NCBI GenBank assembly: GCA_964057225.1
Contig: OZ059896.1
Span: forward strand, 20,704,501 to 20,768,500
Reading direction: 5' to 3'
Length of the DNA stretch: 64,000 nucleotides
DNA from: Auanema rhodensis
Lineage: Eukaryota > Nematoda > Chromadorea > Rhabditida > Rhabditidae
The translations under genes and the position numbers were made by a program. Below, in pieces: positions 37,196 through 49,825 of the stretch (its first letter is position 1; each line of letters starts with the position of its first letter). The notes under the pieces were generated by a model. That model made no database searches. It worked only from the letters and a program-made list of their open reading frames with translations, and was not told where the DNA came from.

Positions 37196-39300
37196 TCCGC
37201 ATCGAATGCACTATACTACATTGAGAAACGCTTAATACAAAAATTAGTTATGATCGTTTGAAAAATGATGCATTAGTGTATGTTGAGTTTCCATGTACAC
37301 TCAACATTGCTTCCAAAAACATTTTGACAAAAATTTTTTCGAAAAATTTCAAAATAATTTAGCAAAAAGTAGATGTTTTTAGATTCCTTTTTTTAAGGCA
37401 AAAACGATGGACAATGTTATTCAACGAAAAAATTAATTCTTCAGGGTGAAAATCGAGGATATAAGTGTGAACTTATATCAGTTGATATCTCGGTGCATTT
37501 TTAAGCTAGCGCAAATCTGATAACACAGATCGACGCAGCTTAAAAATCTGCATCGAATGTACTATACTACATTGAGAAACGCTTGATACAAAAATTAGTT
37601 ATGATCGTTTGAAAAATGATGCATTAGTGTATGTTGAGTTTCCATGTACACTCAACATTGCTTCCAAAAACATTTTGACAAAAATTTTTTCGAAAAATTT
37701 CAAAATAATTTAGCAAAAAGTAGATGTTTTTAGATTCCTTTTTTCAAGGCAAAGACGATGGACAATGTTATTCAACGAAAAAATTAATTCTTCAGGGTGA
37801 AAATCGAGGATATAAGTGTGAACTTATATCAGTTGATATCTCGGTGCATTTTTAAGCTAGCGCAAATCTGATAACACAGATCGGCGCAGCTTAAAATCCG
37901 CATCGAATGCACTATACTACATTGAGAAACGCTTGATACAAAATTTAGTTATGATCGTTTGAAAAATGATGCATTAGTGTATGTTGAGTTTCCATGTACA
38001 CTCAACATTGCTTCCAAAAACATTTTGACAAAAATTTTTTCGAAAAATTTCAAAATAATTTAGCAAAAAGTAGATGTTTTTAGATTCCATTTTTCAAGGC
38101 AAAGACGATAGACAATGTTATTCAACGAAAAAATTAATTCTTCAGGGTGAAAATCGAGGATATAAGTGTGAACTTATATCAGTTGATATCTCGGTGCATT
38201 TTTAAGCTAGCGCAAATCTGATAACACAGATCGACGCAGCTTAAAAATCCACATCGAATGCACTATACTACATTGAGAAACGCTTGATACAAAAATTAGT
38301 TATGATCGTTTGAAAAATGATGCATTAGTGTATGTTGAGTTTCCATGTACACTCAACATTGCTTCCAAAAACATTTTGACAAAAATTTTTTCGAAAAATT
38401 TCAAAATAATTTAGCAAAAAGTAGATGTTTTTAGATTCCATTTTTCAAGGCAAAGACGATAGACAATGTTATTCAACGAAAAAATTAATTCTTCAGGGTG
38501 AAAATCGAGGATATAAGTGTGAACTTATATCAGTTGATATCTCGGTGCATTTTTAAGCTAGCGCAAATCTGATAACACAGATCGACGCAGCTTAAAAATC
38601 CACATCGAATGCACTATACTACATTGAGAAACGCTTGATACAAAAATTAGTTATGATCGTTTGAAAAATGATGCATTAGTGTATGTTGAGTTTCCATGTA
38701 CACTCAACATTGCTTCCAAAAACATTTTGACAAAAATTTTTTCGAAAAATTTCAAAATAATTTAGCAAAAAGTAGATGTTTTTAGATTCCATTTTTCAAG
38801 GCAAAGACGATAGACAATGTTATTCAACGAAAAAATTAATTCTTCAGGGTGAAAATCGAGGATATAAGTGTGAACTTATATCAGTTGATATCTCGGTGCA
38901 TTTTTAAGCTAGCGCAAATCTGATAACACAGATCGACGCAGCTTAAAAATCCGCATCGAATGCACTATACTACATTGAGAAACGCTTGATACAAAAATTA
39001 GTTATGATCGTTTGAAAAATGATGCATTAGTGTATGTTGAGTTTCCATGTACACTCAACATTGCTTCCAAAAACATTTTGACAAAAATTTTTTCGAAAAA
39101 TTTCAAAATAATTTAGCAAAAAGTAAATGTTTTTAGATTCCATTTTTCAAGGCAAAGACGATAGACAATGTTATTCAACGAAAAAATTAATTCTTCAGGG
39201 TGAAAATCGAGGATATAAGTGTGAACTTATATCAGTTGATATCTCGGTGCATTTTCAAGCTAGCGCAAATCTGATAACACAGATCGACGCAGCTTAAAAA
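37196..39300. repeat. 6-monomer theme P, copy 1 (2105 bp)
   Basis: Anchors 37196, 37547, 37897, 38248, 38599 and 38950. Order: gattcctttttttaagg monomer; tctgc monomer with gaatgtact (T at 37560) and cggcgc junction; cttgat/gattccat monomer (private caaaatttag); two ccacatc/gattccat monomers; and a monomer with gtaaatg at about 39124 and ttttcaag. The gaatgtact tag recurs 2105 bp later at 39665. Confidence 0.8.
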
Positions 39301-42300
39301 TCCGCATCGAATGCACTATACTACATTGAGAAACGCTTAATACAAAAATTAGTTATGATCGTTTGAAAAATGATGCATTAGTGTATGTTGAGTTTCCATG
39401 TACACTCAACATTGCTTCCAAAAACATTTTGACAAAAATTTTTTCGAAAAATTTCAAAATAATTTAGCAAAAAGTAGATGTTTTTAGATTCCTTTTTTTA
39501 AGGCAAAAACGATGGACAATGTTATTCAACGAAAAAATTAATTCTTCAGGGTAAAAATCGAGGATATAAGTGTGAACTTATATCAGTTGATATCTCGGTG
39601 CATTTTTAAGCTAGCGCAAATCTGATAACACAGATCGACGCAGCTTAAAAATCTGCATCGAATGTACTATACTACATTGAGAAACGCTTGATACAAAAAT
39701 TAGTTATGATCGTTTGAAAAATGATGCATTAGTGTATGTTGAGTTTCCATGTACACTCAACATTGCTTCCAAAAACATTTTGACAAAAATTTTTTCGAAA
39801 AATTTCAAAATAATTTAGCAAAAAGTAGATGTTTTTAGATTCCTTTTTTCAAGGCAAAGACGATGGACAATGTTATTCAACGAAAAAATTAATTCTTCAG
39901 GGTGAAAATCGAGGATATAAGTGTGAACTTATATCAGTTGATATCTCGGTGCATTTTTAAGCTAGCGCAAATCTGATAACACAGATCGGCGCAGCTTAAA
40001 ATCCGCATCGAATGCACTATACTACATTGAGAAACGCTTGATACAAAAATTAGTTATGATCGTTTGAAAAATGATGCATTAGTGTATGTTGAGTTTCCAT
40101 GTACACTCAACATTGCTTCCAAAAACATTTTGACAAAAATTTTTTCGAAAAATTTCAAAATAATTTAGCAAAAAGTAGATGTTTTTAGATTCCATTTTTC
40201 AAGGCAAAGACGATAGACAATGTTATTCAACGAAAAAATTAATTCTTCAGGGTGAAAATCGAGGATATAAGTGTGAACTTATATCAGTTGATATCTCGGT
40301 GCATTTTTAAGCTAGCGCAAATCTGATAACACAGATCGACGCAGCTTAAAAATCTGCATCGAATGCACTATACTACATCAAGAAACGCTTGATACAAAAA
40401 TTAGTTATGATCGTTTGAAAAATGATGCATTAGTGTATGTTGAGTTTCCATGTACACTCAACATTGCTTCCAAAAACATTTTGACAAAAATTTTTTCGAA
40501 AAATTTCAAAATAATTTAGCAAAAAGTAGATGTTTTTAGATTCCATTTTTCAAGGCAAAGACGATAGACAATGTTATTCAACGAAAAAATTAATTCTTCA
40601 GGGTGAAAATCGAGGATATAAGTGTGAACTTATATCAGTTGATATCTCGGTGCATTTTTAAGCTAGCGCAAATCTGATAACACAGATCGACGCAGCTTAA
40701 AAATCCACATCGAATGCACTATACTACATTGAGAAACGCTTGATACAAAAATTAGTTATGATCGTTTGAAAAATGATGCATTAGTGTATGTTGAGTTTCC
40801 ATGTACACTCAACATTGCTTCCAAAAACATTTTGACAAAAATTTTTTCGAAAAATTTCAAAATAATTTAGCAAAAAGTAGATGTTTTTAGATTCCATTTT
40901 TCAAGGCAAAGACGATAGACAATGTTATTCAACGAAAAAATTAATTCTTCAGGGTGAAAATCGAGGATATAAGTGTGAACTTATATCAGTTGATATCTCG
41001 GTGCATTTTTAAGCTAGCGCAAATCTGATAACACAGATCGACGCAGCTTAAAAATCTGCATCGAATGCACTATACTACATCAAGAAACGCTTGATACAAA
41101 AATTAGTTATGATCGTTTGAAAAATGATGCATTAGTGTATGTTGAGTTTCCATGTACACTCAACATTGCTTCCAAAAACATTTTGACAAAAATTTTTTCG
41201 AAAAATTTCAAAATAATTTAGCAAAAAGTAGATGTTTTTAGATTCCATTTTTCAAGGCAAAGACGATAGACAATGTTATTCAACGAAAAAATTAATTCTT
41301 CAGGGTGAAAATCGAGGATATATGTGTGAACTTATATCAGTTGATATCTCGGTGCATTTTTAAGCTAGCGCAAATCTGATAACACAGATCGACGCAGCTT
41401 AAAAATCCACATCGAATGCACTATACTACATTGAGAAACGCTTGATACAAAAATTAGTTATGATCGTTTGAAAAATGATGCATTAGTGTATGTTGAGTTT
41501 CCATGTACACTCAACATTGCTTCCAAAAACATTTTGACAAAAATTTTTTCGAAAAATTTCAAAATAATTTAGCAAAAAGTAGATGTTTTTAGATTCCATT
41601 TTTCAAGGCAAAGACGATAGACAATGTTATTCAACGAAAAAATTAATTCTTCAGGGTGAAAATCGAGGATATAAGTGTGAACTTATATCAGTTGATATCT
41701 CGGTGCATTTTTAAGCTAGCGCAAATCTGATAACACAGATCGACGCAGCTTAAAAATCCGCATCGAATGCACTATACTACATTGAGAAACGCTTGATACA
41801 AAAATTAGTTATGATCGTTTGAAAAATGATGCATTAGTGTATGTTGAGTTTCCATGTACACTCAACATTGCTTCCAAAAACATTTTGACAAAAATTTTTT
41901 CGAAAAATTTCAAAATAATTTAGCAAAAAGTAAATGTTTTTAGATTCCATTTTTCAAGGCAAAGACGATAGACAATGTTATTCAACGAAAAAATTAATTC
42001 TTCAGGGTGAAAATCGAGGATATAAGTGTGAACTTATATCAGTTGATATCTCGGTGCATTTTTAAGCTAGCGCAAATCTGATAACACAGATCGGCGCAGC
42101 TTAAAATCCGCATCGAATGCACTATACTACATTGAGAAACGCTTGATACAAAAATTAGTTATGATCGTTTGAAAAATGATGCATTAGTGTATGTTGAGTT
42201 TCCATGTACACTCAACATTGCTTCCAAAAACATTTTGACAAAAATTTTTTCGAAAAATTTCAAAATAATTTAGCAAAAAGTAGATGTTTTTAGATTCCAT

Positions 42301-43860
42301 TTTTCAAGGCAAAGACGATAGACAATGTTATTCAACGAAAAAATTAATTCTTCAGGGTGAAAATCGAGGATATAAGTGTGAACTTATATCAGTTGATATC
42401 TCGGTGCATTTTTAAGCTAGCGCAAATCTGATAACACAGATCGGCGCAGCTTAAAATCCGCATCGAATGCACTATACTACATTGAGAAACGCTTGATACA
42501 AAAATTAGTTATGATCGTTTGAAAAATGATGCATTAGTGTATGTTGAGTTTCCATGTACACTCAACATTGCTTCCAAAAACATTTTGACAAAAATTTTTT
42601 CGAAAAATTTCAAAATAATTTAGCAAAAAGTAGATGTTTTTAGATTCCATTTTTCAAGGCAAAGACGATAGACAATGTTATTCAACGAAAAAATTAATTC
42701 TTCAGGGTGAAAATCGAGGATATAAGTGTGAACTTATATCAGTTGATATCTCGGTGCATTTTTAAGCTAGCGCAAATCTGATAACACAGATCGACGCAGC
42801 TTAAAAATCTGCATCGAATGCACTATACTACATCAAGAAACGCTTGATACAAAAATTAGTTATGATCGTTTGAAAAATGATGCATTAGTGTATGTTGAGT
42901 TTCCATGTACACTCAACATTGCTTCCAAAAACATTTTGACAAAAATTTTTTCGAAAAATTTCAAAATAATTTAGCAAAAAGTAGATGTTTTTAGATTCCA
43001 TTTTTCAAGGCAAAGACGATAGACAATGTTATTCAACGAAAAAATTAATTCTTCAGGGTGAAAATCGAGGATATATGTGTGAACTTATATCAGTTGATAT
43101 CTCGGTGCATTTTTAAGCTAGCGCAAATCTGATAACACAGATCGACGCAGCTTAAAAATCCACATCGAATGCACTATACTACATTGAGAAACGCTTGATA
43201 CAAAAATTAGTTATGATCGTTTGAAAAATGATGCATTAGTGTATGTTGAGTTTCCATGTACACTCAACATTGCTTCCAAAAACATTTTGACAAAAATTTT
43301 TTCGAAAAATTTCAAAATAATTTAGCAAAAAGTAGATGTTTTTAGATTCCATTTTTCAAGGCAAAGACGATAGACAATGTTATTCAACGAAAAAATTAAT
43401 TCTTCAGGGTGAAAATCGAGGATATAAGTGTGAACTTATATCAGTTGATATCTCGGTGCATTTTTAAGCTAGCGCAAATCTGATAACACAGATCGACGCA
43501 GCTTAAAAATCCGCATCGAATGCACTATACTACATTGAGAAACGCTTGATACAAAAATTAGTTATGATCGTTTGAAAAATGATGCATTAGTGTATGTTGA
43601 GTTTCCATGTACACTCAACATTGCTTCCAAAAACATTTTGACAAAAATTTTTTCGAAAAATTTCAAAATAATTTAGCAAAAAGTAAATGTTTTTAGATTC
43701 CATTTTTCAAGGCAAAGACGATAGACAATGTTATTCAACGAAAAAATTAATTCTTCAGGGTGAAAATCGAGGATATAAGTGTGAACTTATATCAGTTGAT
43801 ATCTCGGTGCATTTTCAAGCTAGCGCAAATCTGATAACACAGATCGACGCAGCTTAAAAA
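39301..43860. repeat. Theme P expanded to 13 monomers (4560 bp)
   Basis: Anchors 39301, 39652, 40002, 40353, 40704, 41055, 41406, 41757, 42107, 42457, 42808, 43159 and 43510. It starts like theme P (gaatgtact at 39665) but the pair of B-class monomer (catcaag) and ccacatc monomer occurs at 40353, 41055 and 42808. The gtaaatg monomer occurs at 41757 and 43510, and two cggcgc monomers stand next to each other (41757 and 42107). The tag atatatgtgtg lies at 41321 and 43074, 1753 bp apart, which is also the spacing of the two gtaaatg tags, so a 5-monomer piece was duplicated inside this copy. A private gggtaaaaatcg lies at 39553. Confidence 0.8.
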
Positions 43861-45614
43861 TCCGCATCGAATGCACTATACTACATTGAGAAACGCTTGA
43901 TACAAAAATTAGTTATGATCGTTTGAAAAATGATGCATTAGTGTATGTTGAGTTTCCATGTACACTCAACATTGCTTCCAAAAACATTTTGACAAAAATT
44001 TTTTCGAAAAATTTCAAAATAATTTAGCAAAAAGTAGATGTTTTTAGATTCCTTTTTTTAAGGCAAAAACGATGGACAATGTTATTCAACGAAAAAATTA
44101 ATTCTTCAGGGTGAAAATCGAGGATATAAGTGTGAACTTATATCAGTTGATATCTCGGTGCATTTTTAAGCTAGCGCAAATCTGATAACACAGATCGACG
44201 CAGCTTAAAAATCTGCATCGAATGTACTATACTACATTGAGAAACGCTTGATACAAAAATTAGTTCTGATCGTTTGAAAAATGATGCATTAGTGTATGTT
44301 GAGTTTCCATGTACACTCAACATTGCTTCCAAAAACATTTTGACAAAAATTTTTTCGAAAAATTTCAAAATAATTTAGCAAAAAGTAGATGTTTTTAGAT
44401 TCCTTTTTTCAAGGCAAAGACGATGGACAATGTTATTCAACGAAAAAATTAATTCTTCAGGGTGAAAATCGAGGATATAAGTGTGAACTTATATCAGTTG
44501 ATATCTCGGTGCATTTTTAAGCTAGCGCAAATCTGATAACACAGATCGGCGCAGCTTAAAATCCGCATCGAATGCACTATACTACATTGAGAAACGCTTG
44601 ATACAAAAATTAGTTATGATCGTTTGAAAAATGATGCATTAGTGTATGTTGAGTTTCCATGTACACTCAACATTGCTTCCAAAAACATTTTGACAAAAAT
44701 TTTTTCGAAAAATTTCAAAATAATTTAGCAAAAAGTAGATGTTTTTAGATTCCATTTTTCAAGGCAAAGACGATAGACAATGTTATTCAACGAAAAAATT
44801 AATTCTTCAGGGTGAAAATCGAGGATATAAGTGTGAACTTATATCAGTTGATATCTCGGTGCATTTTTAAGCTAGCGCAAATCTGATAACACAGATCGAC
44901 GCAGCTTAAAAATCTGCATCGAATGCACTATACTACATCAAGAAACGCTTGATACAAAAATTAGTTATGATCGTTTGAAAAATGATGCATTAGTGTATGT
45001 TGAGTTTCCATGTACACTCAACATTGCTTCCAAAAACATTTTGACAAAAATTTTTTCGAAAAATTTCAAAATAATTTAGCAAAAAGTAGATGTTTTTAGA
45101 TTCCATTTTTCAAGGCAAAGACGATAGACAATGTTATTCAACGAAAAAATTAATTCTTCAGGGTGAAAATCGAGGATATATGTGTGAACTTATATCAGTT
45201 GATATCTCGGTGCATTTTTAAGCTAGCGCAAATCTGATAACACAGATCGACGCAGCTTAAAAATCCACATCGAATGCACTATACTACATTGAGAAACGCT
45301 TGATACAAAAATTAGTTATGATCGTTTGAAAAATGATGCATTAGTGTATGTTGAGTTTCCATGTACACTCAACATTGCTTCCAAAAACATTTTGACAAAA
45401 ATTTTTTCGAAAAATTTCAAAATAATTTAGCAAAAAGTAGATGTTTTTAGATTCCATTTTTCAAGGCAAAGACGATAGACAATGTTATTCAACGAAAAAA
45501 TTAATTCTTCAGGGTGAAAATCGAGGATATAAGTGTGAACTTATATCAGTTGATATCTCGGTGCATTTTTAAGCTAGCGCAAATCTGATAACACAGATCG
45601 ACGCAGCTTAAAAA
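43861..45614. repeat. Theme P, partial third copy (5 monomers)
   Basis: Anchors 43861, 44212, 44562, 44913 and 45264. Order: gattcctttttttaagg, gaatgtact (T at 44225) with cggcgc, cttgat/gattccat, catcaag with atatatgtgtg (45179), ccacatc. The monomer at 44212 has a private A-to-C change at 44266 (ttagttctgatc). This removes a minus-strand TAA stop and makes the longest chance open frame in the window, which I do not treat as a gene. Confidence 0.8.
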
Positions 45615-48600
45615 TCCGCATCGAATGCACTATTCTACATTGAGAAACGCTTGATACAAAAATTAGTTATGATCGTTTGAAAAATGATGCATTAGTGTAT
45701 GTTGAGTTTCCATGTACACTCAACATTGCTTCCAAAAACATTTTGACAAAAATTTTTTCGAAAAATTTCAAAATAATTTAGCAAAAAGTAGATGTTTTTA
45801 GATTCCATTTTTTAAGGCAAAGACGATAGACAATGTTATTCAACGAAAAAATTAATTCTTCAGGGTGAAAATCGAGGATATATGTGTGAACTTATATCAG
45901 TTGATATCTCGGTGCATTTTTAAGCTAGCGCAAATCTGATAACACAGATCGGCGCAGCTTAAAATCCGCATCGAATGCACTATACTACATTGAGAAACGC
46001 TTGATACAAAAATTAGTTATGATCGTTTGAAAAATGATGCATTAGTGTATGTTGAGTTTCCATGTACACTCAACATTGCTTCCAAAAACAGTTTGACAAA
46101 AATTTTTTCGAAAAATTTCAAAATAATTTAGCAAAAAGTAGATGTTTTTAGATTCCCTTTTTCAAGGCAAAGACGATAGACAATGTTATTCAACGAAAAA
46201 ATTAATTCTTCAGGGTGAAAATCGAGGATATAAGTGTGAACTTATATCAGTTGATATCTCGGTGCATTTTTAAGCTAGCGCAAATCTGATAACACAGATC
46301 GACGCAGCTTAAAAATCCGCAACGAATGCACTATACTACATCAAGAAACGCTTGATACGAAAATTAGTTATGATCGTTTGAAAAATGATGCATTAGTGTA
46401 TGTTGAGTTTCCATGTACACTCAACATTGCTTCCAAAAACATTTTGACAAAAATTTTTTCGAAAAATTTCAAAATAATTTAGCAAAAAGCAGATGTTTTT
46501 AGATTTCTTTTTTTAAGGCAAAGACGATGGACAATGTTATTCAACGAAAAAATTAATTCTTCAGGGTGAAAATCGAGGATATAAGTGTGAACTTATATCA
46601 GTTGATATCTCGGTGCATTTTTAAGCTAGCGCAAATCTGATAACACAGATCGACGCAGCTTAAAAATCCGCATCGAATGCACTATACTACATTGAGAAAC
46701 GCTTAATACACAAATTAGTTATGATCGTTTGAAAAATGATGCATTAGTGTATGTTGAGTTTCCATGTACACTCAACATTGCTTCCAAAAACATTTTGACA
46801 AAAATTTTTTCGAAAAATTTCAAAATAATTTAGCAAAAAGTAGATGTTTTTAGATTCCTTTTTTTAAGGCAAAGACGATGGACAATGTTATTCAACGAAA
46901 AAATTAATTCTTCAGGGTGAAAATCGAGGATATAAGTGTGAACTTATATCAGTTGATATCTCGGTGCATTTTTAAGCTAGAGCAAATCTGATAACACAGA
47001 TCGACGCAGCTTAAAAATCTGCATCGAATGCACAATACTACATCAAGAAACGCTTGATACAAAAATTAGTTATGATCGTTTGAAAAATGATGCATTAGTG
47101 TATGTTGAGTTTCCATGTACACTCAACATTGCTTCCAAAAACATTTTGACAAAAATTTTTTCGAAAAATTTCAAAATAATTTAGCAAAAAGTAGATGTTT
47201 TTAGATTCCATTTTTCAAGGCAAAGACGATAGACAATGTTATTCAACGAAAAAATTAATTCTTCAGGGTGAAAATCGAGGATATAAGTGTGAACTTATAT
47301 CAGTTGATATCTCGGTGCATTTTTAAGCTAGCGCAAATCTGATAACACAGATCGACGCAGCTTAAAAATCCGCATCGAATGCACTATACTACATTGAGAA
47401 ACGCTTAATACACAAATTAGTTATGATCGTTTGAAAAATGATGCATTAGTGTATGTTGAGTTTCCATGTACACTCAACATTGCTTCCAAAAACAGTTTGA
47501 CAAAAATTTTTTCGAAAAATTTCAAAATAATTTAGCAAAAAGTAGATGTTTTTAGATTTCTTTTTTTAAGGCAAAGACGATGGACAATGTTATTCAACGA
47601 AAAAATTAATTCTTCAGGGTGAAAATCGAGGATATAAGTGTGAACTTATATCAGTTGATATCTCGGTGCATTTTTAAGCTAGCGCAAATCTGATAACACA
47701 GATCGACGCAGCTTAAAAATCCGCATCGAATGCACTATACTACATCAAGAAACGCTTGATACAAAAATTAGTTATGATCGTTTGAAAAATGATGCATTAG
47801 TGTATGTTGAGTTTCCATGTACACTCAACATTGCTTCCAAAAACATTTTGACAAAAATTTTTTCGAAAAATTTCAAAATAATTTAGCAAAAAGTAGATGT
47901 TTTTAGATTCCATTTTTCAAGGCAAAGACGATAGACAATGTTATTCAACGAAAAAATTAATTCTTCAGGGTGAAAATCGAGGATATAAGTGTGAACTTAT
48001 ATCAGTTGATATCTCGGTGCATTTTTAAGCTAGCGCAAATCTGATAACACAGATCGACGCAGCTTAAAAATCCGCATCGAATGCACTATACTACATCAAG
48101 AAACGCTTGATACAAAAATTAGTTATGATCGTTTGAAAAATGATGCATTAGTGTATGTTGAGTTTCCATGTACACTCAACATTGCTTCCAAAAACATTTT
48201 GACAAAAATTTTTTCGAAAAATTTCAAAATAATTTAGCAAAAAGTAGATGTTTTTAGATTCCATTTTTCAAGGCAAAGACGATAGACAATGTTATTCAAC
48301 GAAAAAATTAATTCTTCAGGGTGAAAATCGAGGATATAAGTGTGAACTTATATCAGTTGATATCTCGGTGCATTTTTAAGCTAGCGCAAATCTGATAACA
48401 CAGATCGACGCAGCTTAAAAATCTGCATCGAATGCACTATACTACATTGAGAAACGCTTGATACAAAAATTAGTTATGATCGTTTGAAAAATGATGCATT
48501 AGTGTATGTTGAGTTTCCATGTACACTCAACATTGCTTCCAAAAACATTTTGACAAAAATTTTTTCGAAAAATTTCAAAATAATTTAGCAAAAAGTAGAT

Positions 48601-49825
48601 GTTTTTAGATTCCTTTTTTTAAGGCAAAAACGATAGACAATGTTATTCAACGAAAAAATTAATTCTTCAGGGTGAAAATCGAGGATATAAGTGTGAACTT
48701 ATATCAGTTGATATCTCGGTGCATTTTTAAGCTAGCGCAAATCTGATAACACAGATCGACGCAGCTTAAAAATCCGCATCGAATGCACTATACTACATTG
48801 AGAAACGCTTAATACACAAATTAGTTATGATCGTTTGAAAAATGATGCATTAGTGTATGTTGAGTTTCCATGTACACTCAACATTGCTTCCAAAAACATT
48901 TTGACAAAAATTTTTTCGAAAAATTTCAAAATAATTTAGCAAAAAGTAGATGTTTTTAGATTCCTTTTTTTAAGGCAAAGACGATGGACAATGTTATTCA
49001 ACGAAAAAATTAATTCTTCAGGGTGAAAATCGAGGATATAAGTGTGAACTTATATCAGTTGATATCTCGGTGCATTTTTAAGCTAGCGCAAATCTGATAA
49101 CACAGATCGACGCAGCTTAAAAATCTGCATCGAATGCACTATACTACATCAAGAAACGCTTGATACAAAAATTAGTTATGATCGTTTGAAAAATGATGCA
49201 TTAGTGTATGTTGAATTTCCATGTACACTCAACATTGCTTCCAAAAACATTTTGACAAAAATTTTTTCGAAAAATTTCAAAATAATTTAGCAAAAAGTAG
49301 ATGTTTTTAGATTCCTTTTTTTAAGGCAAAGACGATGGACAATGTTATTCAACGAAAAAATTAATTCTTCAGGGTGAAAATCGAGGATATAAGTGTGAAC
49401 TTATATCAGTTGATATCTCGGTGCATTTTTAAGCTAGCGCAAATCTGATAACACAGATCGACGCAGCTTAAAAATCTGCATCGAATGCACTATACTACAT
49501 CAAGAAACGCTTGATACAAAAATTAGTTATGATCGTTTGAAAAATGATGCATTAGTGTATGTTGAGTTTCCATGTACACTCAACATTGCTTCCAAAAACA
49601 GTTTGACAAAAATTTTTTCGAAAAATTTCAAAATAATTTAGCAAAAAGTAGATGTTTTTAGATTCCATTTTTCAAGGCAAAGACGATAGACAATGTTATT
49701 CAACGAAAAAATTAATTCTTCAGGGTGAAAATCGAGGATATAAGTGTGAACTTATATCAGTTGATATCTCGGTGCATTTTTAAGCTAGCGCAAATCTGAT
49801 AACACAGATCGACGCAGCTTAAAAA
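45615..49825. repeat. Twelve-monomer transitional block, start of cacaaatt family
   Basis: Anchors 45615, 45965, 46316, 46667, 47018, 47369, 47720, 48071, 48422, 48773, 49124 and 49475. This is where cttaatacacaaatt and aacagtttg first appear. The first five monomers carry many private changes: tattctac, gattccattttttaagg, gattccctttttcaagg, ccgcaacg, gatacgaaaatt, aagcagatg, tagagcaaatc (which destroys the GCTAGC palindrome) and cacaatac. The cggcgc short junction is last seen at the end of the monomer at 45615, leading into 45965, and never to the right of it. Confidence 0.75.

Noticed and set aside
44171-44368. 65-codon open frame on the minus strand
   Set aside because: It lies inside one satellite monomer. 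In all other copies the same frame stops at TAA; here a private A-to-C change at 44266 removes that stop. There is no similarity to a known protein, no selection signal and no sister copy with the frame open.
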